Assembly: GCA_903825395.1 (NCBI GenBank)
Contig: CAIKAF010000005.1
Location: 18,755-82,754, forward strand
Source of the DNA: an uncultured Flavobacteriales bacterium
GTDB taxonomy: Bacteria > Bacteroidota > Bacteroidia > CAIKAF01
DNA: 64,000 nt
Direction of reading: 5' to 3'
Positions 32,700 through 41,150 of this stretch are shown here, in pieces. A program made the position numbers and the translations under genes. The notes under the pieces are model-generated. The model was not told the origin of the DNA. It saw nothing but the letters and a program-made list of their open reading frames with translations, and ran no database searches. How positions within the stretch are numbered: position 1 is the first letter of the stretch; the number at the start of each line of letters is the position of its first letter.

Positions 32700-34190
32700 T
32701 TAGGGAACAGGTCTCTGTGAACGCCGTCCAAATCCTAACCCTCGGCAATATTGAGCAATGCAGATGCACATGCACACCACCACTACCGCCAAAAACGGCA
32801 AGGTATAACGCTCCTCAATTCCGCGCTGCACAAAAATCAAATAAAACACATACACAGCAATTCCCAAGAATGCCCATTGTTGTGCCCCCCGCCGCACCAT
32901 GAACCACACAGAAAATATCCAGGCCGAGGTATGCAACAAAAAACAAAGGTACCTCAAAGCCTCAACCCAAATTCTTCCCCGGCCGTCGTGCTGAAAAAAA
33001 TAGGCGTTTAGATTGCTGTGACCCATCAATTCCCAAGCCACCTTCGCCGGAGTACCAACATAGTAATCAAACGGTGCATGCGCTTTAAATTCATGCTTCA
33101 ATGAATCAAACGCGGCCACGCTCACGTGCTCTTCCGGCAGCAAGCCTGAAAGCAGCAAACGACCTTGATCGGAAGCCAAATGCTGAGCCCGAACGGCTTG
33201 AATGTACTTTAAAAATGCCGCTTCCAAGGCTTCTCGACCCAAGACCTGAACCGCCTGTTCCGGAAGGTATCCCAGCGCCCGTTGAATTGGCTCCTGCACC
33301 GAATCTGAACGCAGGGCCTGTTCATATAAACCATCCATGCAGGAATGAAACCTAGCCCCCTTGTGCTCCCAACCTTTAAACAAACCCCAGGCCGCAGCAT
33401 GGGTCGCTCGGTACTGCCCAGGCAATTCCGATTGATAAATTGGGTGTAGGTTCCAGCCAATCCCAAATCGTTTTTCCGACCGATACATCCAAGCCGCTAA
33501 AGGAAGCAACGATAACATCACTACAAGTACGGCTTGACGAGGCCGCCGAATAAATAAAGGAACAAAAGCAAGACCCAAGGGCAATAAGGCCGGACGGCTA
33601 AGCCACATCCAACCAAAAGCCATAACGACCAGACCCGCCCATGGGTACCTGTTTTTAATCTCAAGTTGCTGCAGCGAAAACAATCCCAAGGCCACCAAAA
33701 AAGGACTAATCCCTTCCGTAAGGGTAAAGGAGCTAAACCCATAAAAGAAAGGCAATGCCAACAACGGAGCCGCTGCCACAGGTCTGAGCCTAAACCCCAA
33801 GGCCGTGTTGGCCCAAGCCAAAACCAGCACCAAAGCAAGGGCCTGCAGACCGGCCTGACTGATTCTAATCGCCCAAAAACAACGCTCGGGCGTTTTAAAA
33901 ACAAGCCAATGAAGTCCATACCACAAGCCATAACCGGGAGAACGAACAATGGCTTCTCGGCCTTGCTTCCCTTGGTATGGAAAATACCCCTGCTCCATCC
34001 ATTGGTCGATGGGCCTCAAATAAGAGGCGTCATCTGCGGTTCTAATTGTTTGTCCGTAGCGCAAATGCACCGCCGGGGTAGTAGCATGCTGAAACCACTG
34101 CCAGCCCAAGGAGGCCAGCATCGCCCAGGCAAAAACAACGGCCCACGACCTCTTAGATGTTTCCTGAAAAAAAGATGTACCTTGGAGCAT
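32700..34190 (-). CDS. Membrane glycosyltransferase-like protein
   Basis: 496 residues from the Met at 34190 (MLQGTSFFQE); the longer frame to 34250 would cover its own promoter region. About ten membrane segments. The first loop has ADDASYLRPIDQWMEQGYFPYQG, with an Asp-Asp pair as in GT-C type polyprenyl-phosphate-sugar transferases (GT39/ArnT-like), then RSPGYGLWYGLHWL and TLTEGISPFLVALGLF. Such proteins transfer a sugar from a lipid carrier on the periplasmic side. Exact substrate unknown. The start codon overlaps that of the divergent gene. Confidence 0.7.
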   Translation of the reverse strand: MLQGTSFFQETSKRSWAVVFAWAMLASLGWQWFQHATTPAVHLRYGQTIRTADDASYLRPIDQWMEQGYFPYQGKQGREAIVRSPGYGLWYGLHWLVFKTPERCFWAIRISQAGLQALALVLVLAWANTALGFRLRPVAAAPLLALPFFYGFSSFTLTEGISPFLVALGLFSLQQLEIKNRYPWAGLVVMAFGWMWLSRPALLPLGLAFVPLFIRRPRQAVLVVMLSLLPLAAWMYRSEKRFGIGWNLHPIYQSELPGQYRATHAAAWGLFKGWEHKGARFHSCMDGLYEQALRSDSVQEPIQRALGYLPEQAVQVLGREALEAAFLKYIQAVRAQHLASDQGRLLLSGLLPEEHVSVAAFDSLKHEFKAHAPFDYYVGTPAKVAWELMGHSNLNAYFFQHDGRGRIWVEALRYLCFLLHTSAWIFSVWFMVRRGAQQWAFLGIAVYVFYLIFVQRGIEERYTLPFLAVVVVCMCICIAQYCRGLGFGRRSQRPVP

Positions 34191-34207
34191 GCTTGCAGTA
34201 TCAGGTA
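34178..34207. promoter_or_regulatory. Interlocked divergent promoters and start codons
   Basis: Rightward TACCTTGG (34178-34185) lies three bases before the ATG at 34189. Leftward TACCTGAT (complement of 34200-34207) lies nine bases before the ATG ending at 34190. The two start codons share CATG, so each -7 box falls inside the coding start of the other gene. The leftward box is a weak match. Confidence 0.4.
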
Positions 34208-35610
34208 AACTTAAGCAATTCCTAACGTTTGGCATCGCTACCCTTGGCACATTCGGCAGCCTTCTGTCTCAGCCTTGCCTTGCCCCAACTCAGCAAACTT
34301 CGTTTTTGGTCCCCGATTCCATTCGACAAGACAGTGCATTCATTTCATGGATTCCCGGCAATGGAGACGGCCGAGCCATTTTCATTCAACAGCAAGCCGG
34401 CTTTATCCCACCCGCCGCTGGAACGATTCCAACCCCATCTACAGCGTATGCCGGCGGACAACAATGTGTGTACGACGGTACGGGGTCGGGGCCCATATGG
34501 ATTAGTGGCCTTCAACCCAATACCATTTACCATGTAGCCGGGTTTGAATATTGCCTGCCCGACCGAACCTACCAAGACACCGTCGCCCTGTTGAATCCCT
34601 CCTCCTTTATTACCAGTCCCGCTCCATGCACCTTGGCCACCGTTCAGGCATCCAACATTGGTACGGTACAGGTGAGTACCACTTCCGTCTCGTTTTATTG
34701 GTCGGTAGGCAACGGAAGCGGCCGAGCCGTATTTTTAAGCGATGGAGCCCCGGCTCAGCCTCCCCAAAACGGAACCCAACCTCTGGCCGATACGGCATTC
34801 AGCTCAGGAACCCAATGCGTTTTTTTGGGGCCCGTTGCTCCAACGCTCCATGTCACCGGATTAAGTCCCGGAACCACCTATTCCATCCGAATTTTTGAAT
34901 ACTGTGGCAATTCTCCAACCTACTTAACCGATACCGGACTTGGCAACCCCTACTCGTTTACTACACCTGCCGACAGTACCATTAACCCTTGCGATCCCCC
35001 CTTAAATGGAATACAGGGATTAACCGCAGTTTGGCTTGGGGGCGACAGCATTCAGGTCGACTGGCAATCTCCCTCCAGCGATGGGCAAGTTGTTTTTGTA
35101 GGCAGCTCCAGCCCCATATTGCCCCCTCTAAACGGACAATCCCCACCCACAAGCTCCACTCAATACCAAGGCCATCCAACCGTGCTCTATTTTGGGTCCC
35201 TGTCCGGGCCAATGCAAATGGCCGGCCTGAGTCCGGGAACCTATTATGTGGCAGGATATGCCTATTGCCTTCCTGATTTTATGTACGATTTGGAAGGATT
35301 GCAATCCAATCCCATTTCAGTCACCGTGGGCACCCAGGGCTTGGATTCTAAGCACCCCAATGCCCCTTGGATTAGAAACCCTGTGATTGATCCCAACTGG
35401 ATGATTCACCTTCCTGAATCTTGGAATTCGGAATTTTTAAGCCTACAACTGCATTCCATTTCCGGGCATGAAATTCCTGCTCGTTTTGAATCTGTAGAAG
35501 ATGGACTGCGTTGGAATGGCCCCCCGCTTTCTGCAGGGGTATATGTTTTACATTGGAACAGCCCTTTTGGAACCTCAGGGAATGTACGGGTAGTGCTGCC
35601 TTCATTTTAA
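34189..35610 (+). CDS. Secreted fibronectin-like repeat protein with T9SS-type tail
   Basis: 473 residues. Signal peptide at about 1-27 (FGIATLGTFGSLLSQ). Three repeats of about 120 residues follow, each with a fibronectin type III-like pattern (SAFISWIPGNGDGRAIFI, SVSFYWSVGNGSGRAVFL, SIQVDWQSPSSDGQVVFV) and a glycine-proline turn before Y.V.G..YC (LQPNTIYHVAGFEYC, LSPGTTYSIRIFEYC, LSPGTYYVAGYAYC). The C-terminal ~90 residues resemble a T9SS sorting domain (LQLHSISGHEIPARF, LSAGVYVLHW). A surface-exposed or released adhesin-like role is inferred. Its function is otherwise unknown. Confidence 0.75.
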   Translation: MLAVSGKLKQFLTFGIATLGTFGSLLSQPCLAPTQQTSFLVPDSIRQDSAFISWIPGNGDGRAIFIQQQAGFIPPAAGTIPTPSTAYAGGQQCVYDGTGSGPIWISGLQPNTIYHVAGFEYCLPDRTYQDTVALLNPSSFITSPAPCTLATVQASNIGTVQVSTTSVSFYWSVGNGSGRAVFLSDGAPAQPPQNGTQPLADTAFSSGTQCVFLGPVAPTLHVTGLSPGTTYSIRIFEYCGNSPTYLTDTGLGNPYSFTTPADSTINPCDPPLNGIQGLTAVWLGGDSIQVDWQSPSSDGQVVFVGSSSPILPPLNGQSPPTSSTQYQGHPTVLYFGSLSGPMQMAGLSPGTYYVAGYAYCLPDFMYDLEGLQSNPISVTVGTQGLDSKHPNAPWIRNPVIDPNWMIHLPESWNSEFLSLQLHSISGHEIPARFESVEDGLRWNGPPLSAGVYVLHWNSPFGTSGNVRVVLPSF

Positions 35611-35634
35611 GGGTTCGCCTTGGGCGACTTCAGC

Positions 35635-36315
35635 TTAATCCAACCAGCCCGAACAAGCCAAGGTCCAGGCTTCAACCTGAGTAAACCCTGAACGATTCAA
35701 GGCCATACAGCACGATTTAAGCGTAGATCCTGTTGTAATAACGTCGTCCACCAGGGCAATTTTCAAGGGCATTCCTGGGGGCTTGCTCCGCGTACAAAGG
35801 AAGGCTTGCTGAACGTTTTCGGCCCTTCCCTTTCGGCTGTTTTTCGTTTGGCTTTCACTGTGAAGTTGCCGAATTAAAGATTGGGTATCGATGCGACCTC
35901 CGCCCACGGAAGCCAGACCTTTCGCCAACATTTCACTTTGGTTGTATCCGCGCTGACGGCGGCGTTTGGCATGCAAAGGCACCGGAATCCAAACATCTGG
36001 CCAAACCATGGAGGCATCTGAACGAAAATCCTTGGCCATTGCGCAACCCAAATCAAAGGCAAGGTGGGCATCCGATTGATATTTGATGCGATGAATGAGC
36101 GTACGAACGGCATTGTGCTCTGAAAAAAGCAGCCAACTCCGAATCGGCATGTTGATGTGTTCCTTCTCATTCTCTACTACAGACAGGGAATTTCGCATCC
36201 AGGCAAAAGGCAAAACCCCCAAACAGCCGGTACAAATTCCTGACTCCATCGGCAACAAGCCGGCTGAACATAAACGGCAGGATTCCCCCAGCCAAAATCG
36301 CATCCATGCATGCAT
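35635..36315 (-). CDS. ComF-family phosphoribosyltransferase-like protein
   Basis: 226 residues. An N-terminal zinc-finger-like part has CRLCSAGL...CTGCLG; the C-terminal half is a phosphoribosyltransferase fold, with VPVPLHAKRRRQRGYNQSEMLAKGLA and the PRPP-binding motif ALVDDVITTGSTL. ComF/GntX proteins are associated with DNA uptake for competence or with nucleotide handling; the exact role is unclear. The start codon is the first Met (36315), followed by a second at 36303. It runs convergent to the fibronectin-like gene, with a weak TCGCC/GGCGA hairpin between them. Confidence 0.85.
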   Translation of the reverse strand: MHAWMRFWLGESCRLCSAGLLPMESGICTGCLGVLPFAWMRNSLSVVENEKEHINMPIRSWLLFSEHNAVRTLIHRIKYQSDAHLAFDLGCAMAKDFRSDASMVWPDVWIPVPLHAKRRRQRGYNQSEMLAKGLASVGGGRIDTQSLIRQLHSESQTKNSRKGRAENVQQAFLCTRSKPPGMPLKIALVDDVITTGSTLKSCCMALNRSGFTQVEAWTLACSGWLD

Positions 36316-36385
36316 AATTCATACTTATTAACATGGGAGGGGGAAAACTTATCCTTACAAATTTACCGTATGTAATTAACAATTG

Positions 36386-36393
36386 TAACTTTG
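36386..36393 (+). promoter_or_regulatory. -7 box of the coiled-coil gene
   Basis: TAACTTTG, a perfect consensus, 11 bases before the ATG at 36405. It lies within the upstream extension of the frame, which supports the later start. Confidence 0.6.
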
Positions 36394-36404
36394 AAATAAA
36401 AACC

Positions 36405-37343
36405 ATGAGCGAGAGTCAATTAACTTCAGCGCCACAGGAGAAAAAAAAGTCTGGACGCAGAAATATATTATTGCTGCTTTTGTTGTTGCTTTTGCTGTTG
36501 GGCGGGGCATCTGGGTATCTAGGCTTGCAATACCTTAGCCACACGGCATTGATTGCAGAACAGGAAAAGCAGGTGGCCGAGCTGGAAGCAGATTATCAAC
36601 AAGCCATGGCCGAATTAGAAAAGGCCAAGGAAGAATACGAAATGTTGGCCGCCGAAAAAATGGTTTCCGATTCCCTAGCTAGTGCTCGTTTAGGCGAAAT
36701 TGATCGCCTGATGGCAGAGCTGAAAAATGCCAAATCCCGAGGACTAAACGCGGGCGGAGGGGCCAAATACCGGCAATTAAAGGAAGAACGCGATCGCCTA
36801 ATGGGTGACCTACGCAAATTAAAAGCCGATTACGCTAAATTGGTGGGCGTGCGCGATTCCATTTTAGTTAACCTAAATACCTCTGAAGAGGTTCGCCGAC
36901 AACTGACCGACACCAATCAGCTGCTCACCGAAAAAATCAACATCGCGAAACAGCTTAAAATTTACAGAGCCGAACTTATTGGAGTCAGGGAACGTAGAAA
37001 TGGAGACGCCTTTACCGAAGACCGCCTGAAAAAATGCAACCGATTGGAAATCGAGTTCGATGTGCAAGAAAATGAACTGGCAGAGCCCGGAGAACGAACC
37101 GCTTATGTGGTCATTTATACCCCCGGAAAGGTTACCCTCAATGATAACCCCTCCGATAACTTCGATTACATGGGTTCCAAAAAGTTGTTCTCAGTTCGTA
37201 AAACCTTCACCTATAGCAACAAGCCTCAAATGGTGGTGGCCGAATACGACATTAAAGACGATTTGCCCGAAGGCTTATATACGGCTGAGGTATATTTGGA
37301 CGGAGTGCTGTGCTACACCACAAAAGCCAAATTCCGTAAATAA
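36405..37343 (+). CDS. Membrane-anchored coiled-coil protein
   Basis: 312 residues from the ATG at 36405 (MSESQLTSAPQ). A basic stretch (EKKKSGRR) precedes a very Leu-rich membrane helix (NILLLLLLLLLLLGG). Residues 52-190 form a coiled coil (VAELEADYQQAMAELEKAKEEYEML). The C-terminal ~110 residues are a folded domain (RLEIEFDVQENELAEPGER, PEGLYTAEVYLDGVLCYTTKAKF) that recurs in Bacteroidota cytoplasmic-membrane proteins without named function. It probably spans the inner membrane with the folded part outside. A 45-codon frame continues after its stop. Confidence 0.78.
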   Translation: MSESQLTSAPQEKKKSGRRNILLLLLLLLLLLGGASGYLGLQYLSHTALIAEQEKQVAELEADYQQAMAELEKAKEEYEMLAAEKMVSDSLASARLGEIDRLMAELKNAKSRGLNAGGGAKYRQLKEERDRLMGDLRKLKADYAKLVGVRDSILVNLNTSEEVRRQLTDTNQLLTEKINIAKQLKIYRAELIGVRERRNGDAFTEDRLKKCNRLEIEFDVQENELAEPGERTAYVVIYTPGKVTLNDNPSDNFDYMGSKKLFSVRKTFTYSNKPQMVVAEYDIKDDLPEGLYTAEVYLDGVLCYTTKAKFRK

Positions 37344-37481
37344 GCCCTAGGAGACCCGATTCAAATCCAAGGTCCTCAACTCGAGAATTGGAAGGGTTTG
37401 CTGTATTCAAATTGGATGGAACAGGCCTATGGGTTTGAATACCATACCGAAGAAAGTTGGAAAATTCACCCCACAACTTGA
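37344..37481 (+). other. Open frame in phase after the coiled-coil gene stop
   Basis: After the TAA at 37341-37343 the same frame stays open for 45 codons to a TGA at 37479-37481. It reads as plausible protein (for example NWKGLLYSNWMEQAYGFEYH) and overlaps the start of the flippase-like gene. It could be a tiny gene with an internal start, a relic of a longer protein, or chance. Not a recognised family. Confidence 0.2.
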
Positions 37482-38743
37482 CGAGCAGCTGGCAATTTAA
37501 TCAGGTATTTCGGTATCTCAGCGTCCTTCTGCTGAGTGTTATTTTGGCCCGAAACATTCAAGACCGTTCCGCCCTAGCGACCATAGAACTGCTTTTTTTA
37601 ATTGGTTCTCTATTCAGCTCGGCCCTTGTAAGTTCAGTACTACAAGCCGGCCTTCTTCCCGCTGTTCCCACACAAAACCTAAAGGCCACCTCGATGGTCT
37701 TTTTGGGATTTGGGCTGTTGTCTTCCCTGCTTTTCTTTCTAGGAACATTCGCTATTCCAACTTGGAACCACTGGTCCATGCCACTACGTTGCAGTGTCGC
37801 CGCCTGGCTGGCCTGCATGCCCCTGGGCTTTGTTCTTGAACACCTGCTTTTTCGGCACCAAAAATCAGGATGGCTGCGTGTTAGCAGTTTTATTTCTGGC
37901 AGTACCTACCTGGCACTGGGTAGTACTTTTTTATGGTGGCCCTTGGGCTCTAGTGGAGTTCAAGTGTTCAGCGGCCTGGCCATCTTTGCCTTTTTAAAAG
38001 CGCTTATCGCCATCCATTTCGTGTGGAAAATAGAAACAGACTCCTCCATTTGGAATACCATTAAACCCCTGTTGCACCAAACCTGGCCATTGCTTTTGGC
38101 CTTTGTATTTGGGATGTATTCTATGTACTTGGATGGAATTTGGGTTGCCACTTGGGCTGGCGCATCGGCATTTTTATTGTTTAGTTATGGCGCCCGCGAA
38201 TTCCCATTAAGCCAATTGCTGGCCAATGGCTTTTCAGAAAATCAAGTCCGACACTTCCGTACACATGGTCAATTCAGTCACTTTAAAAAAGAACAAATCC
38301 GAATTGGATACCTCACCATTCCTGCTTCCATTGCATTGATGGTAAGCGCTCCCTTCTTGTTTAATCTGGTGTTTGGAAGCAGCTTTGCCGCTGCGGCTGG
38401 CGTTTTTCAAGTGTACCTGTTGCTGATTGTCCCTCGGCTGTTTTTTCCCCAAACGCTGTTGTATGCCTATGGATATTCCAAGTGGGCCTTACCCGCATCC
38501 ATTGTAGAATGGCTAATCAATGTGGGTTGTTCCATTTGGTGGCTGCATCTGTGGGGCTGGGAAGCAGTGGCTTGGGCTACTGTTTTGGCATTTTGCATTG
38601 AAAAGCTCCTTCTGCTGGGCATTTTAAGGAAAAAATCTCCTGAGACTTGGCAGCAGGCTATCCCCCCGAAACCCGTTCTTCTACTGCTCCTGCTGTTGGG
38701 ATTTACCTTTTTATTGCTTCGGTTGGATTTGAACCTCGTTTAG
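37457..38743 (+). CDS. Polysaccharide flippase-like membrane protein
   Basis: 428 residues from the TTG at 37457; a stop at 37436-37438 in the same frame rules out an earlier start, and no ATG exists near, so a TTG (here or at 37478) is needed. Twelve or more membrane segments, with the MATE/Wzx-like layout (about 428 residues, RYLSVLLLSVILARNIQDRSALATIEL at the front, and VFGSSFAAAAGVFQVYLLLIVPRLFFPQTLLYAYGYSKW in the second half). Such proteins flip lipid-linked sugars across the inner membrane. The neighbouring coiled-coil gene gives no extra clue. Confidence 0.75.
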   Translation: MENSPHNLTSSWQFNQVFRYLSVLLLSVILARNIQDRSALATIELLFLIGSLFSSALVSSVLQAGLLPAVPTQNLKATSMVFLGFGLLSSLLFFLGTFAIPTWNHWSMPLRCSVAAWLACMPLGFVLEHLLFRHQKSGWLRVSSFISGSTYLALGSTFLWWPLGSSGVQVFSGLAIFAFLKALIAIHFVWKIETDSSIWNTIKPLLHQTWPLLLAFVFGMYSMYLDGIWVATWAGASAFLLFSYGAREFPLSQLLANGFSENQVRHFRTHGQFSHFKKEQIRIGYLTIPASIALMVSAPFLFNLVFGSSFAAAAGVFQVYLLLIVPRLFFPQTLLYAYGYSKWALPASIVEWLINVGCSIWWLHLWGWEAVAWATVLAFCIEKLLLLGILRKKSPETWQQAIPPKPVLLLLLLLGFTFLLLRLDLNLV

Positions 38744-38767
38744 CTTCTGCAACTCCCATATTAAGTA

Positions 38768-39661
38768 TCAATCGTACCCTAGCCAGCTCAAGGCTCCATC
38801 GCTGTCGCGCCAATCCTTTTTCACCTTTACTTGAAGTTCCAGGTACACCTTTTTCCCTAAGAAGGCCTCCATGTCTTTTCGCGCTTCTGTTCCCACCACT
38901 TTCAGGCGGCTTCCTTTATGTCCGATTAAAATGGCTTTTTGTGAATCGCGCCCCACATAAATTTCAGCCCGAATCCGGTCGATGTCCTCGGCTTCTTTGT
39001 ACTCAATAATGGATACCGCGCAGTGGTAAGGGATTTCCTTTTTATAATGCAGCAGTAATTTCTCACGTATAAACTCAGCCACAAAAAACCGAACGGGCCG
39101 ATCGGTTATTTCCTCCTTATCAAAGTAGGGTGCATGCTCTGGACAAATCTGCTTTAACATGCCCATCAGTTCTTCCAATCCCTTCATTTCTAAGGCTGAA
39201 CCGAAAAGCACCTTCGCATGGCTAAAACGCTCTTGGCATACTTGCATTTTCTCGGCCACCTCTTCCGGACTTAGCTGCTCCGTTTTGTTGATAAAAACGA
39301 CGAGCGGCAAATCGGGAGCCTGCACCCGGTGTTCAATTTCGTCTGGCCAGGGCAATTTTTCTTCCCAGTGCCTGCGGTCGGTTGCATCCAACACCAGTAA
39401 AAAAATATCGGCATCTTCCATGCTTTCTTCCACTCCTTTCATCATCCGTTCTTGGAGTTTATAGGCCGGTTTAATGATGCCCGGCGTATCTGAGAAAATC
39501 AGTTGATGTTGCTCATCATTGAAAAATCCCAGGATTCTATGCCTGGTAGTCTGAACCTTATGAGTTATGATTGCCAGTTTTTCACCCAACAGAGCATTGA
39601 GCAAGGTGGACTTACCTGCGTTGGGTTTTCCCAAAATATTCACGAAACCGGCTTTGTGCAT
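38768..39661 (-). CDS. era: GTPase Era
   Basis: 297 residues from the Met at 39661 (MHKAGFVNIL). The frame runs on to 39805 but would include tRNA sequence. G1 is GKPNAGKS (11-18), G2 is the QTTRHRILG region, G3 is DTPGI and G4 is NKTE; the C-terminal KH domain contains the RNA-binding GHKGSRLKVVGTEARKDMEAFLGKKVYLELQVKVKKDWR. Era binds 16S rRNA near its 3' end and helps 30S subunit assembly. A minus-strand TACCTTTA box (39678-39685) precedes it, and the two tRNAs lie just beyond. Confidence 0.95.
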   Translation of the reverse strand: MHKAGFVNILGKPNAGKSTLLNALLGEKLAIITHKVQTTRHRILGFFNDEQHQLIFSDTPGIIKPAYKLQERMMKGVEESMEDADIFLLVLDATDRRHWEEKLPWPDEIEHRVQAPDLPLVVFINKTEQLSPEEVAEKMQVCQERFSHAKVLFGSALEMKGLEELMGMLKQICPEHAPYFDKEEITDRPVRFFVAEFIREKLLLHYKKEIPYHCAVSIIEYKEAEDIDRIRAEIYVGRDSQKAILIGHKGSRLKVVGTEARKDMEAFLGKKVYLELQVKVKKDWRDSDGALSWLGYD

Positions 39662-39677
39662 AAAGATTGTTTGGGCG

Positions 39678-39685
39678 TAAAGGTA
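39678..39685 (-). promoter_or_regulatory. -7 box of era
   Basis: Minus-strand TACCTTTA, 16 bases before the era start codon; seven of eight consensus positions. Confidence 0.5.
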
Positions 39686-39741
39686 AAAGTTCTTATATTT
39701 GCAGTCCCAATTTGAATGCGTTCTTAAACAAAAATATACAG

Positions 39742-39814
39742 TGCGGGGTGGAGAAGTAGGTATCTCGTCGGGCTCATAACCCGAAGACCGTTGGTTCGAG
39801 TCCAACCCCCGCTA
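39742..39814 (+). tRNA. tRNA-fMet (initiator), anticodon CAT
   Basis: A 73-base cloverleaf with discriminator A. Acceptor stem GCGGGG pairs with CCCCGC, leaving a mismatched first pair (T1 and T72), the hallmark of initiator tRNA. The anticodon stem ends in three G:C pairs (GGG CTCATAA CCC). The T arm is GTTGG TTCGAGT CCAAC. The 3' CCA is not encoded (CCT follows). Confidence 0.92.
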
Positions 39815-39821
39815 CCTACGG

Positions 39822-39850
39822 AAAAGCCGGTCTTAAGATCGGCTTTTTTT
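39822..39850 (+). terminator. Terminator between the two tRNAs
   Basis: AAAGCCGGTCTTAAGATCGGCTTT forms a nearly perfect inverted repeat with T7 after it. It sits between tRNA-fMet and tRNA-Arg, so the latter is transcribed from its own promoter or by read-through. The inverted repeat is also found in decayed form in the second copy at 42.1 kb. Confidence 0.8.
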
Positions 39851-39855
39851 GTGTT

Positions 39856-39927
39856 GGTCCCGTAGTAGAATGGATACTACGTAAGTCTCCGGAACTTAAG
39901 ATACAGGTTCGATTCCTGTCGGGACCA
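39856..39927 (+). tRNA. tRNA-Arg, anticodon CCG
   Basis: A 72-base cloverleaf. Acceptor GGTCCCG pairs with CGGGACC; anticodon stem TAAGT/ACTTA encloses CTCCGGA with anticodon CCG; T arm ACAGG TTCGATT CCTGT. Discriminator A. CCA is not encoded (A then CAA). A terminator follows at 39935-39976. A diverged partial copy of this gene lies at about 42.12-42.18 kb. Confidence 0.93.
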
Positions 39928-39934
39928 CAAAAAC

Positions 39935-39976
39935 AAATCGCAACCCCTTTATTTTAAGCGAGTTGCGATTTTTTTA
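39935..39976 (+). terminator. Terminator after tRNA-Arg
   Basis: AAATCGCAAC (39935-39944) pairs with GTTGCGATTT (39962-39971), then a T run. It marks the end of the tRNA operon before the toxin-antitoxin genes, which read towards it. Confidence 0.82.
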
Positions 39977-40094
39977 TTTTAAATTTAGCCGACAAGTTTG
40001 GTTTTGCAATTCGAGATTTCCTGCTTTTTGGGGTTGAGGCGACTTCATTACGGGAGATAAGCATGCGGGTTTATATGGACTTGCATGCGGGATT

Positions 40095-41150
40095 CTAATT
40101 CACCGCCTTATACCAATAGAAAAATGCTGCCTTGTCTCTTGACTTTTTGAGCTTGTTCAAGAAGTTTAACTCCCCCGAAATTTCCAGCTTACTAATGTCC
40201 TGACCGTTAAATTTCTCTATAGCTGAAAGGTTTTTGTTCTTTAATTGTTGAGCCAGGTAAGCGGCCTTACCTGCCGCAAGAATGGCATCTTCAATTTTGA
40301 AATTCTCTGCCATCAAAAATCCTTCAAACCGTCGGATTCCGGTAATGAGTTCGGTAAATCTAGCTTTGTCTAGCTCTTCGGTGTTTTTGGTTCGTTTGGC
40401 TATCAGTAAAGAAGTGGCGAAAATATCATCCAGTATGTCAGATACGCCAATTTCAAGTTCACGGTATTTAATTTCCTTTGCTCCAATTTTCTCAAAGCTT
40501 AAGCCAATTTCTTCTATATTTTCCGCTTCATCAAACAGGCAACCTATATCAAAAAGCTGCTTGATGATTTCCTGCTCCTTGTTCTTTCCGTAAAGAATTC
40601 CAACCGTATTGGGAGCAAATGCCGTGAGTTTATCTCCTAAAATGGATTCAATAGACGGAACAGACACTTCCAATACGTCTTCGGATTCAATCCATTCCGA
40701 TTGAATTGGAACTGCCAATAACCTTGGGTAATCCGTTTTCTCAAAAAGAATATCCAACAATACCACATGGGCGCTTTGATTAAGACTCGATTCATAATCA
40801 AATTCGTAATGGGCTTTTGGAACCCCTTCTTTGTAGCTTCTTCTATCTTGCAGATCCCATTTGTTGAAATGTGAGTTCTCTACCACTTTGTCCAAAATAG
40901 CTTCAACTTCTTCTCGACGTTGGGTGGTAATGATGTCAATGTCAACGGAAAACCGTCTTGATTTGGCGAGCAATAAAACAAGGCTTGTTCCTCCTTTGAA
41001 GGTAAAATCCAGCCCCTGAGCTTTGAGTTGCTGCAATAAGGATAGAGCCTGTATCATTTTTTCCAGTATCGGAGGATTGATGCGCCCTAAATGCTTTTTC
41101 TGCTTAAAGCTGTTGATCCATTCTTTGGTAAAACAATGTGCTTTTATCAT
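40095..41150 (-). CDS. AbiEii-like nucleotidyltransferase toxin
   Basis: 351 residues. A nucleotidyltransferase fold of the DUF1814/AbiEii family: FKGGTSLVLLLAKSRRFSVDIDII holds GGTS at 53-56 and the paired aspartates Asp70 and Asp72. ILGDKLTAFAPNT near residue 190 is a second family motif. AbiEii proteins add nucleotides to tRNA or other targets and stop growth until the antitoxin acts; they also block phage in some hosts. It overlaps the antitoxin gene by four bases, antitoxin first, the usual type IV toxin-antitoxin order. The gene lies between a tRNA-Arg and its decayed copy. Confidence 0.85.
   Translation of the reverse strand: MIKAHCFTKEWINSFKQKKHLGRINPPILEKMIQALSLLQQLKAQGLDFTFKGGTSLVLLLAKSRRFSVDIDIITTQRREEVEAILDKVVENSHFNKWDLQDRRSYKEGVPKAHYEFDYESSLNQSAHVVLLDILFEKTDYPRLLAVPIQSEWIESEDVLEVSVPSIESILGDKLTAFAPNTVGILYGKNKEQEIIKQLFDIGCLFDEAENIEEIGLSFEKIGAKEIKYRELEIGVSDILDDIFATSLLIAKRTKNTEELDKARFTELITGIRRFEGFLMAENFKIEDAILAAGKAAYLAQQLKNKNLSAIEKFNGQDISKLEISGELNFLNKLKKSRDKAAFFYWYKAVN

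Noticed and set aside
32700..34190. O-antigen ligase for the membrane glycosyltransferase-like protein
   Set aside because: The early Asp-Asp loop and segment layout fit a GT-C transferase better; the Wzy-type large periplasmic loop is not evident.
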